A stretch of 64,000 nucleotides of DNA from Steinernema hermaphroditum. Lineage: Eukaryota; Nematoda; Chromadorea; Rhabditida; Steinernematidae. Positions within the stretch are counted from its first letter, which is position 1; the number at the start of each line of letters is the position of its first letter. The position numbers were made by a program, and so were the translations under genes. Location of the stretch: contig CM059621.1 of NCBI GenBank assembly GCA_030435675.1, positions 9,486,001 to 9,550,000 of the forward strand. The letters run 5' to 3'. Under the pieces are notes generated by a model. That model ran no database searches. It saw nothing but the letters and a program-made list of their open reading frames with translations, and was not told where the DNA came from. Positions 41,178 through 50,748 of the stretch are shown here, piece after piece.

Positions 41178-42797
41178 TCAGAAGTCGCCACTGGGCGTCG
41201 GCTCCGTGGCCGAGGTGTCCTCAGACTCGCGGATCACCGTCAGCTGGTCGTAGAGCGCGCCGTCGCCACCACCGACGATCCCCGAGAGAAGCGAGGAGGA
41301 GCGCGTCCGCGCGGCGGCCCGACGGCCCTCCGGAGGAGCCGAGGCTGCGTTCCTCGAGTTCCGCCTGGAGGATTCGTCCGTCGGTGGACTCCGCACTGTC
41401 GACTTCGTCGATCTGAACGGGAGGTGAGTGGCGAGGGAGGAGTACGGTAGGCACCTGGTGTAGAGGGAGATGGGAGTGACGGGCTGGCCTTTGACACGCG
41501 CAGGTCTGATGAGTTTGCGGCAGCGGACGATCTGGAGGGAGATGCGCCGGATGTCGGGGTTGATGAGACAATAGAAGTAGAAGTTGAGCGCGAACTTTGT
41601 GAACTCCAGAAGATTCACCACCGCGCGAATGACCTGAAGGGGTACGGTAGGCGGTGGAGAGACGGACGAACCTGGAAGGGAAGGTTCTGGGAACGTTTGT
41701 CGGCGACGAAGACGGTGAGGGGCGCGGCGGGGATGGTGCAGAGGAAGAATACGATAATGATGGCGAAGAGGAGGATGAAAAGGCGTTTCTCCTCCTGTAA
41801 GGGACGTTTGGGCGGCACGGAGGGGGGGGGCGCACCTTCTCGCTCTTCTCCATGGTGAACTTGCGCTGCGAGTTGGCAGAGGTGAGGCGTCGGATGCGGT
41901 CGCGCTTCGTATTACGGTAGGTGATGAGGATGCGGACGTTGAGGTAGGCGACGATGAGGAAGGGGACGACGCGGGTGATCATCTCGCGGAGCCACTCGTA
42001 GGCGACGTACCAGGGCTCGGTGTGGCGGTCACAGACGATGAACTCGCAGGCAGCGACGCCCGGGGGCACGGCGTGCACGCTCTTCTTCGAGGCCCAGGGC
42101 GCGTGGATGAGGAAGTTGACGAGGTAGGCGATGGCGAAGAGCAGGTAGCAGCAGCGGCGCTTCTTCAGGGCGCCGTAGTGGAACGGGTGGCACACGGCCA
42201 TGTACTGCGACAGCGTCAGGAACACCACGATCCACACGCTCGCCCCCATCAGTGCGTTCGCCTGCAGAGGGTACGGTAGCCGAGGACACGAAACAATTGA
42301 ATCGCGAAATTGGATTCACATGATTGCAATCAAGCGAGCCCGGGGACTTACGAGGGGGAAGCCGATGTGCGCGTAGAAGAAGGCTGAGGCTCGCGAGCAG
42401 AGGCGCACGTCCAGAAGCCACATGGTCATCGGGATGACGGAGATGTGCGTCAGCTGCAAGGCGGGTGAGTGAAGCCCTGCGCGGGAGACTCACCAGGTCG
42501 GTCATGGCCAGCAGGGTCAGGTACGTGTAGACGATGCTACTCTGCCGGAGGAGGGGGTGCGTTAGGGTGGCCACGGTGAGGATGTCGCCGACGATGCCGC
42601 TGGCTATGATCACCGGCGCTGCAAGAGACGCAGTTAGGCCCGGGCGCCCGGGGCTCACCGATGTAAGCGTAGGTGATGCGGTTGAGCCGCGAGACGTCGG
42701 CGTGGGCGTCGGAGAAGGAGGAGTGGTTCCAGAAGGCGTCGGAGACAAAACCGCCGGCGCCTGTCTGTAGGAATGCACAGAGGGAGGAGACGGTCAT
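41178..42797 (-). CDS. class A (rhodopsin-like) GPCR, peptide-receptor-like
   Basis: Seven exons (42797-42659, 42618-42494, 42453-42352, 42261-41836, 41794-41672, 41633-41455, 41412-41178) join in phase to 442 residues. Seven hydrophobic segments are present. TM1 has SGIVGDILTV in place of GN, TM2 ends LTLLAMTDL, TM3 ends SQYMAVCHPF in the DRY position, TM6 has the CTIPAAP motif and TM7 the LNFYFYCLINPDIRR motif (NPxxY variant). This pattern resembles nematode FMRFamide/neuropeptide receptor-like proteins; the ligand is unknown. The first exon has glycosylation sequons and an internal CATTCCTACAG that could act as an alternative acceptor. The ATG lies 7 bp after the PP2C stop. Confidence 0.8.
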
Positions 42798-42804
42798 TGT
42801 GGAG

Positions 42805-45722
42805 TCAGACGAGCTTCAGCACCAGCAGAGACACGTTGTCGGCGGAGCCGCGCTCCAGAGCGGCCTCGACGAGGTGCTGCGCCACGAGGTGCCACTGGGT
42901 GGCGCGTCGGGGGTCGCCGAGGAAGGCCGAGGCGGCGTCGATGGCCGCCTGGTTGGCGAAGACGTCCCAGAAGCCGTCAGAGGCGACGAGGAGGAAGCGG
43001 AGGGGCGTCGCCGAGAGGTCGATGCGCTGCACGTCCGGAAGCGCCGTGAGCACCCCTAGTCGCTTGAACGAGGTGTCGCCGAACGCCCTGCAACCCAGGA
43101 GATTAGAGGCCTCCGGAGGACTTAGCGGGGTCCCGAACCCCCCGAAGATCGATGCGGGACCGGGCCCTCGGAAGAAAACATCTTTTTGTTTCGCGATTAG
43201 AACAATTAGCGCCGATTAAGGCCTCTCAGACGCCGCCTCCGTGGGCTCTCTTCGAGGACCTCCGGGGACACCTCCGAGGAGGGCGCAGGGCGCATCAGCC
43301 TCGAGGCGCCGATTCGGGGGAAATGCCGGGCGGATCGGAGGTCCTCGAGGCGGCGCCCTTCATTCAAATCTCGCGCGCCGCTAATCGAATTGCTTTTTTA
43401 TTTTGAGCCGAGACGCCTTTCGGCCCACCGCAAGGCTCCGTCGAAGACACAAAAGACGCCAAAAACAAACGGCGCCTCCGCCGAAGCACGTCGGGGGAAG
43501 CGTGTGGCAGAGGACCTCCGGATCCCTGAAACCCCCAGGAAGGCGCGTCGACGTCGGGCGGCCGAAAATACCTCCGATCCCCGAGGAAAACATCACTTTA
43601 CTGTAAGTGAGGGGGCCGTGCCGGAGCCTTTTTCGAGGCGTCAGGGGGGAGGGGGACTGTAAGAGGCCCTAGAGGGAGTGCGCTCCTCAAGGCAAAGAGT
43701 AATCAAAGCTCAACGGGCGGATTCTTCGCGGAGTCGATGGCGCCGCCCCCTAATCCAATCGAGTTGCAAATCCTCGGACGCAATTAGAAGATGCCGAGGA
43801 CCGCGGAATTGCACTTGAGTGCGCCCGAGCGCTCCGCGGGCCAGGGACCGCCAGAAACGGAAGCGAAAGATGCCTCGAGGGTCGCGAAGTCGCCGACGTC
43901 AGAGGGGAATCTGGAGGCCCGCCTTCGGAAACCTCCGTCATCGACGACTCAGTAATTCATCGACGCCTGTTTACCCACCTGGAGACCGCCAAGACTCCTT
44001 GAAGCCGCTCGACGCCGTCCCAGGAGACGAATCCGCCTGCGTTCTCGATCCTCCGCCGCTCCGCAGGCTGAAAAGGGCTACGGTCAGTCCGGGAGAGGGT
44101 CGAAGATCTCCACCGGAGGAAGTCGGAGGAGACTAATTATGGAATCCGATGACGGCGGGAATTTTAAAGCGATTTCACAGGGAAAACAAGCCCGGAGGGG
44201 AGTCAATCAGGGTAGCTGTTGTCCTTTGGGGACGAGCGGGACCCCCGGGCGTTCCTTTGGGTCCCAATTTTGGTCCCAAAGGGAAAGGCACTTCGCGTCA
44301 GGACCCAGGTGGGTCTCCTTTGTTCTTCCGGAAGCATGGAGCGCTTCGAACTCGCACGGATTGGCCCACTTAGGCTCATTAGGGCGCCTTTATTGGGCCA
44401 ATCGACCTCCGGCGCCTCGACACGCTCCTCGAGTGCTTCGTCTCGTAATTGCACTCGAATAAATTACCGAAAAAGACGCAATCGCCGCCGAGGATCACGC
44501 GGAGCCTCTCGGCGTCGAGGGCCAAAACACTTCCGGGCGCGGAGCTTTCCGGATTCGGGGGAGATGGGGGCAGAGGTTATTAATTGGTGCACTTGCCTCG
44601 GAGGGTTTGTGGTCGCGCGAGAGGGGCACGGCGGCACCCTCCATTGAACAGGCGACGGCCCGAGAGTCGCCGACGTTGACCACGCTCAGAAAGCGGTTCC
44701 GCTCGAGAATCGCCGCGATCAGCGTAGAACCTGCAACACACCGGTCGGAGGAGACGAAAGGAGCAGCCATAATCGAATCATCACCGCGCGAATTCGCCCG
44801 GGCCGATTACGCGCTGTCCTAAAGGGAACAGAAGAAAAACAGACCCGTGAAAGAGGTGACGCGTGAGTCCAATTTCGCCGTTATTTCGTCGTCGATCTTG
44901 AGCACTTCCCTGACGATCGCCTGGAAGGGACTTCATAAGCCGCGGACGGGGGACCCACCTCCTTGACGATGTCCTTCCGGGGCGCCAGCGTCTGGCTGAG
45001 GCGTCGCTGCGGTATCTGGAAGAGGAGACGGCGTCGGATCGCCGTCGCGAAGTTCTCCTCCAGGAACTGCGAGACGTACTGAAAAGGGGTGTGCCCTATA
45101 CCCTCCAGGGTCATCTGTACGGTAGGTACTTGGAGTATTCAACCTGTTTCTGGGTGAGATGATCGTCATCTCGAATGGCTTCAATGACCCTTGTGCACCC
45201 CACTTACTTGTCCTCCGTGGCCGTCGAAGATGCCGAAGATGGAGAAGTTCTGGCTGGCGGGGTCGTGCACGTAGTGGAAGCGGTCCTCCATTGTCGACCG
45301 CCGCCCGCGACTCGCGAAGAAGGCGACGTTCTTGTGCTTCCAGCGCCACGTGTTTCCTGAAGGGACAGACTCAACTAGCCGCTACCGTAACCCGGCCACC
45401 TCTGTTGGGAATGTCGCGGAGGGAGACGTCGAGGAACTGAGGAGAACGGAAACGGAAGGCGCGCATCGGGTCGAGGTGCGCGAGATTCGCCCCTTTCATG
45501 CGGGCAGAGAAGTGGCGGAAGAGGAAGAGGACGTAGAAGTAGACACCGATGACGAAGAAGACGCCTGGAAGGAGTAGGCTCGGGTAAGGGACCGAAAGGA
45601 CTACCGAAGGCAACCTCCTTCCGGAGGAGCAGAAAGCGGACGAGACGGGAGCTGAGGCCGTAGATGGCGAGGAGGAAGGAGAGGCCCCGGGTGTAGTCCA
45701 TCGTGGAGAGCGCCGAAGCCAT
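42805..45722 (-). CDS. PP2C-family phosphatase, PPM1L-like
   Basis: Eight exons (45722-45605, 45564-45400, 45356-45208, 45114-44959, 44920-44845, 44730-44597, 44067-43979, 43087-42805) join in phase to 389 residues. An N-terminal hydrophobic segment ([16 protein letters not shown]) precedes the PP2C domain: [68 protein letters not shown] and SADNVSLLV. The metal-binding aspartates in ED, DGHGG, SDGFWD and ADN are present, so activity is likely. PPM1L is an ER-membrane-anchored Ser/Thr phosphatase acting on stress-kinase and ceramide-transport pathways, which fits the N-terminal anchor. Intron 6 is a GC-AG intron of 529 bp. Confidence 0.88.
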
Positions 45723-46000
45723 CGAGTCTACCGGAGGGCGACTCCTCTGGAAGGCGATTCCACTCGGCTCGTTTTTCGGTCGGATCGTTCTCGTCAGGTG
45801 GCGGCGCCGCGGCCGCGAAAACAAAAGAAACAAAGATGTGCCCGAAAACACGTCCGATCGCGGTCCGATCGATCGGGATCGGAGGCCCCAGCGATCGCAG
45901 ATTCCGCAAAAAATGGTCTTCGAAGTGAGTCAGCGCCGGAAGTGACGCTCTGTCAACTGCTCGAACTCTTCTCCCCATGACAAGCGGAGGAGGTTCGGAA
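45713..46000 (-). repeat. PP2C 5' region duplicated at 49104-49391
   Basis: The 288 bp covering the PP2C start codon and its 5' leader/promoter recur at 49104-49391 with only a handful of substitutions. The first copy is in its native context; the second is not followed by the rest of exon 1. Confidence 0.75.
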
Positions 46001-46640
46001 TTTGGGTACACTACAGGACTGTACTCGTTGTTGAGACATTTGAGTCCCGGGCACAGAGCTCCGACGAAACGGTATCCTTTTTTTGCGACTAAAACCTAGA
46101 AGTAGAGCAGATAAATCACTAATTAGATGTTATTTAGAATTAGATTAGAATTAGATTACTAATTAGCTAGCCTTAGAGGTTCTTTTTGCTGTTCTCCAAA
46201 GAAACTATCGAAAGGAGTGAGTGTTTACTCTTCAAACTGAGGGCCCCCAATGAATCTTGAGGCTTTCCAGGATGCACGGAACGTCATGAGTGACGATTGT
46301 GCACTTCTGACAGCAAAACAACAGCAAAAGACTTCAGAGTCCTCGAAATCCGAGTTCTAGCGAAGAAATATATCTACTTAAGCTTCCATAGGAAGCGAAT
46401 TTCTCTTCGACAACAACTTCTAGCCCCAATAAATTGCCACTTTTCCTCTTCGATTCGCTTCGCGTCTCTACGCGGAAAAGCGAATTTCAGCTTCGCCCAT
46501 CCCCTGGCGAAGCCATCCTTCTCATCCCTTAACAGCCTCCTTCAACACATTAACAGGTGTCGCTTTATTTAGCTCGAATGGTAGTCAACAGTCACTGTAA
46601 CAACCATCACATCTTTCAAACACAACAACAACTGTAGTCA
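46001..46640. other. intergenic with half palindrome
   Basis: Positions 46028-46074 match one arm of the palindrome at 10580-10772. The remainder (AT-rich 46080-46600) has no recognised feature; a frame at 46297-46572 lacks support. Confidence 0.4.
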
Positions 46641-46646
46641 CGGGTT

Positions 46647-47835
46647 TACGGTCAAAATGTTCAATCAAAAATGTTCAAAACCAAAATGTCCAAAACCAAA
46701 ATGGCCAATGGACAGAATGTCCAACGAAAAAATGTCCAAAGTACGAAGAATGGGGTACGAGAGGCGCTGGAAATTAATTATGTTAACATAACAAAAAAAA
46801 CAACAGGCTTGGCGCAACACTGAATTCTTGAGGCTCTTGAGGCAGGATGAACTTCGCTGCGAACCACTGTGACAATCTGACCCGTTGACATACTCGCCAG
46901 TTCGACAGCCATTTGCTTCAAAGAGGCCTTCGCGGTGCGTGCACTTTCTCTGGCGCTGTCCGCTAGATGTTCTGGATGTATGTTATTCGAGATCTTGACA
47001 ACTGATCCACCTGTAGCAATAAACCTTGAAGATGAAAACTATACTCAAGCTTACTCAGATCAGTCACGATCCTGCCAGGACAATTCAGATCTACTCTCCT
47101 AGTGCACCGCCAATACACAAAAGTCTTCACGGAACTGTGGCGATGGAATTCGAAACCAAGAAAGTTAGCTAGTTGCTTTCCTTTCTGCGAGATGGTGAAA
47201 GTGACCGATCTTCCGATATGCCTAGGGGAAGTGTCGTCTTCTGACAGAGAAGAGTCATCAGAGCCGAGCTCATCTTCGGACTCAAGCTCGTCTTCTACAT
47301 CTTCCGCACTTTGCAGTAAGTCCGAGTCGAATCCGGAATCATCGGATGACAGGGAACGCGCTACTTTAACAAGTTCGGGACTTCTAGAAGTAGAAAATGT
47401 GAGATTATGTATTTGGCGAACAGCAGATATACCTTTGCACCACAGGTGGTTGCGCAGATGCTTCCAAAGATGGACACTTGCGTGGTGGACTTGCGGAAAA
47501 TCGATCTTCGCCTTTTCGCTTCTTGCTGTGGTCCTTAAAATTGACTCATAAGGCATATTGAAAAGGGGACAGAAACTTACCTGCTCTACTTGTTGTAGAC
47601 TTTGACAACAAAGACTCAACCCGCTAAGTCGACGGTCCAGCTCTGCTTCCAGTGCAGGGTTGTCAATCGGCATATTTTACTTCGTAGGTATACGACACCG
47701 CAACCGTTCGTTAGACAGCGGAGATATCGTGCATGGACACTCACGGTAGTTTAGTTTACATTTTGGTTTTGGACATTTTTGATTGGACATTTTTTTGGAC
47801 ATTTTTTTGGACATTTTTTTTGGATATTTTGACCG
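46647..47835. mobile_element. non-autonomous element with tandem-array ends and FLYWCH gene
   Basis: The left end (46647-46745) is an array of imperfect AAATGTCCAA/AAAACC units and the right end (47757-47835) the same array inverted; both arrays start at CGGTCAAAAT/ATTTTGACCG. Between them is a single FLYWCH-type open frame. FLYWCH fingers are commonly fused to MULE transposases in invertebrates, so this is probably a deletion derivative or a capture. Confidence 0.6.
46963..47673 (-). CDS. FLYWCH-type zinc-finger protein
   Basis: An unspliced 236-residue frame. Residues about 155-220 form a FLYWCH-like finger: SQKGKQLANFLGFEFHRH, then FVYWRCTRRVDLNCPGRIV, with the aromatic/Trp-Cys core and the second Cys in place, while the closing His pair is less clear. 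The centre is acidic and Ser-rich (SDDSGFDSDLL...SEDELGSDDSS). It lies wholly between inverted tandem arrays. FLYWCH fingers bind DNA; with no transposase domain present, this could be a transposon-borne regulator or a remnant. Confidence 0.55.
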   Translation of the reverse strand: MPIDNPALEAELDRRLSGLSLCCQSLQQVEQVSFCPLFNMPYESILRTTARSEKAKIDFPQVHHASVHLWKHLRNHLWCKGISAVRQIHNLTFSTSRSPELVKVARSLSSDDSGFDSDLLQSAEDVEDELESEDELGSDDSSLSEDDTSPRHIGRSVTFTISQKGKQLANFLGFEFHRHSSVKTFVYWRCTRRVDLNCPGRIVTDLSKLEYSFHLQGLLLQVDQLSRSRITYIQNI

Positions 47836-48594
47836 CACGTCGTAGTCAAGGTGCCAGGGAATAGTGTCGCTCGGGGAATCGTGTCGCTCTCAGGGTGTTC
47901 CATTCGGGACCATCCGCTTGGGGGATGTGTCGCTACAGTCATCAAAACACATTTACTTGAACTGAATCCAGCAACATTGTTTCCACTCATTTCACTTTCT
48001 ACGTGATTCTCAATGGGGAAAAGGATGTTTCACGGTATTTTCCTGATCTCATTGGCCAATTTTCAGTTGACATCTTCGAGTTCTTAGTTGTCTGGATCTG
48101 CCACCGGGTGCTGTAACAAATTTAACAGTTTTGTGATCCCAAACCACCTGGAGATTTCCCAAATTAATGGAAAGGGAATCGCAGAGGATACCAGAAACTC
48201 ATAATAAAGCAACAATGAGCAGCGACAATCAGCCTCCTTCTGTAGATGAGTCTATCATTATGCATCGGTCGATTTGCAGACAGAGACAATCTGAGGCCCT
48301 ATCTAGAATGATAAGTGCACTTTTAACGTGAGAGTTTCGAGGAATGTAAATGTTTTGAGATGGTTTTTCCGATGTTGTAAGGTTTTCAAAAGATTCACTA
48401 GATAATGAGAAATAGCACATCAATGGCGTGAGTCTATCATTATGCACCACACTGTATAATATTTATGCCGAGTTCACAGTTAGTGCCGCGCATCATTCCG
48501 CACTTCGCACACCCCAGCCACTTAAATAAGCAAACGATGTATACAAACTAGGGTTGTCGAATACTAAAAAATCCTCGAATTTCGAATCAAATCG
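47836..48594. other. unassigned, with short direct repeats
   Basis: A GAGTCTATCATTATGCA block occurs twice, at about 48249-48265 and 48431-48447, about 180 bp apart in the same orientation. No gene is supported. Confidence 0.4.
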
Positions 48595-49391
48595 AGTTTA
48601 CGAGTTTATTTCGTGAATCAAAGGCTTACGCCTTGCACGACACCGAAAAATAGACAAACAGAGAATGTCTCGTTACAGCCGGCTTTATCCCTGGAGCGGC
48701 ATGGATGTCGAACCGGTCGGAGACGTCGCGCTTCACGGGGCATCTGGGACTCGACAAAACTTCGGATCCGGCACGAATTATTCGATTCGACAACCCTAAT
48801 ACTAAGACTCCACCCTCCACAGACTCCGCGCCGCCAGAGAAGTCGAAGTCTCGCTGAAAGTCCGCGCAGCCAGCTGCCCTGATGGTTCCCGGTTCGTCCG
48901 TTGTGCTCCACCGACGCGTTTCATCCGGATGCTGTTCTTCGCGTGTCTCCCGCGGAAACTGAAGAAGCTCTTCAACTCCGATGTCCGCGCCGCCACCCGA
49001 GTTGAAGGCAGATGCGCTGTGCTCCACCGTCACCGGAATCAGCTCTTCGCATCTCTGATCCCCGCGCACACTGATGGGATCGCCGTGTTCTACTCTGATG
49101 TGCCGAAGCCATCGAGTCTACCGGAGGGCGACTCCTCTGGAAGGCGATTCCACTCGGCTCGTTTTTCGGTCGGATCGTTCTCGTCAGGTGGCGGCGCCGC
49201 GGCCGCGAAAACAAAAGAAACAAAGATGTGCCCGAAAACACGTCCGATCGCGGTCCGATCGATCGGGATCGGAGGCCCCAGCGATCGTAGATTCCACAAA
49301 AAATGGTCTTCGAAGTGAGTCAGCGCCGGAAGTGACGCTCTGTCAACTTCTCGAACTCTTCTCCTCATGACAAGCGGAGGAGGTTCGGCAA
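48595..49391 (+). repeat. composite repeat: R1 copy 2 plus captured PP2C 5' region
   Basis: The left 195 bp belong to the R1 family (compare 39027). The middle (about 48900-49010) shares GAAGAAGC...CAACTCCGA in inverse orientation with 52800-52850. The right 288 bp duplicate the PP2C start region. Juxtaposition of a mobile repeat with a host 5' end suggests capture. Confidence 0.5.
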
Positions 49392-49704
49392 GACTGGACC
49401 CAGGCGTATGGATCGAAATCTTCGATGGAGGTCGCGAATCGGATCTGACCCAAGGTAGTAAGGCAGGAGTATGTGACCCTCCGATAGCACCGGCCTTAAC
49501 CCGTTGGATTATGTCATATATGGATTCTTGAAGAGTGAAGTCTAGCGAACCCGGCGCACTAGCTGAGACAGTTTGAAGCGATCTGTGGAGCGAAAATAGG
49601 CGACGAACTGCTCATGGCCACGACGAAGAATTTTAAGAAACGTCTCAAAGCTTTTTTTTCCACTGAAAGTGACGATTTCGAACAATCGTTGTAGAGTATT
49701 GTTC
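49392..49704. other. unassigned flank of integrase fragment
   Basis: No gene. It may contain the 3' end of the BEL/Pao copy, but no LTR pair was recognised by eye. Confidence 0.3.
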
Positions 49705-50047
49705 TCCAGGTTCTAATTTATATGTGTACCAATTTTCAACCAACTTTTTCGCGAATCCTCGCCTCCACTTCAGGTAGCAGAGTTTGGTACTCCTGGATGG
49801 TCAACCACTTTTTTCCGATGGCCACTCGCAATGTGTTTTTGACAATCCCGATCAAACGTTCGTACATACCGCCTTGCCAGGGCGCATGTTCGACCGTGAA
49901 CTTCCACCGTATGCGATGGTTGACGTAGGTGAGGACATCGGGGTCTTCCGTGACATCTTGGAAGATAGAGTAGCGTTGTCAGAGAGAATGGTTTTTGGAC
50001 ATCCGTAGCGAGCGACGAAACGGCGGAGGGCATCAAAGAACGACTGA
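49705..50047 (-). pseudogene. BEL/Pao integrase fragment, frameshifted
   Basis: The minus strand encodes FDALRRFVARYGCPKTILSDNAT, then after a one-base shift near 49983, DVTEDPDVLTYVNHRIRW and VEHAPWQGGMYERLIGIVK, the second aspartate and the glutamate region of a retroviral-type integrase, and ends near 49705. It is in the right order and strand to be the missing 3' part of the BEL/Pao copy whose RNase H ends at 53063, separated from it by a 3-kb block. Upstream it is cut exactly where a CAAGGG terminus begins. Confidence 0.6.
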
Positions 50048-50310
50048 CAAGGGACTGTTCCCAAGTGATACGCGCGGATCGAGCTGATATTTGGCACGGT
50101 GGTAGAGGTGCATCTGAGAAGTGGAGCGCACAAAAACTCGCGTGCCAAGAATTAAGCTATCCACCCTAAACAGGGCTACGAAGTTGCAAAAATTGACGGC
50201 AGTCGATACTAGTAGATTTGAATTGGTGTGGCGTGCCGTGCTCGTGTGGTCGAGTGGTAGTGCTCTAAGCCGCCAGGTGACAGGGGGCGGGTTCGAACCC
50301 CCGAGGGGTA
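50048..50310 (+). mobile_element. half copy of tRNA-like TAA-family element
   Basis: Starts CAAGGGACTGTTCCCAAGTG (preceded by TGA rather than TAA) and matches 1945-2200 over its length, including the tRNA-like module at the same distance. No right arm is present. Confidence 0.55.
50240..50310 (+). repeat. tRNA-derived module
   Basis: A-box-like TGGTCGAGTGGTAGTGCTC at about 50247-50265 and B-box-like GGTTCGAACCCCC at about 50290-50302. It is the best-preserved copy of this module in the window, but the acceptor stem is still not closed. Confidence 0.5.
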
Positions 50311-50748
50311 ATTTGTTTTTTTTTCACTTACTACACTGATTTAGAAATGTTGAATTTTCATAACAACATTTTTATTCACACATATGACGGCCAATTTTAA
50401 AAAGTGTGTTCAAAATGTCATTAACACTGTCTCATAAGTGCGACTAAAAAAGCTGCAATTTTGTCGCTATTCGCCATTTCGTCGAGCTTTATCGATTACT
50501 TGCTCTATTGCTAGTCGCTTCATTTTAGAAGATCACAACAACACCGATTTTATCGATAACAGACGGCCCGCCGCGCAAGGAAGGCCATAATCGTCAACAA
50601 GCGGCGTCACGCGACAGTCGCGCCGCAAGAGGGAAATCGCAAATTCTCCGTTTCATTCGCGTTTCCCTCACAGTATCGCTCTGTCTTTCTTTTCCGTGTT
50701 CGGTGTTTGGTGAATATAGGGTGGGAACGAAAGTCTTTTTAGGCCATA
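50311..50748. other. AT-rich flank of pogo-like gene
   Basis: No gene. Presumably holds the 5' end of the pogo-like element, but no terminal repeat was recognised. Confidence 0.3.
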
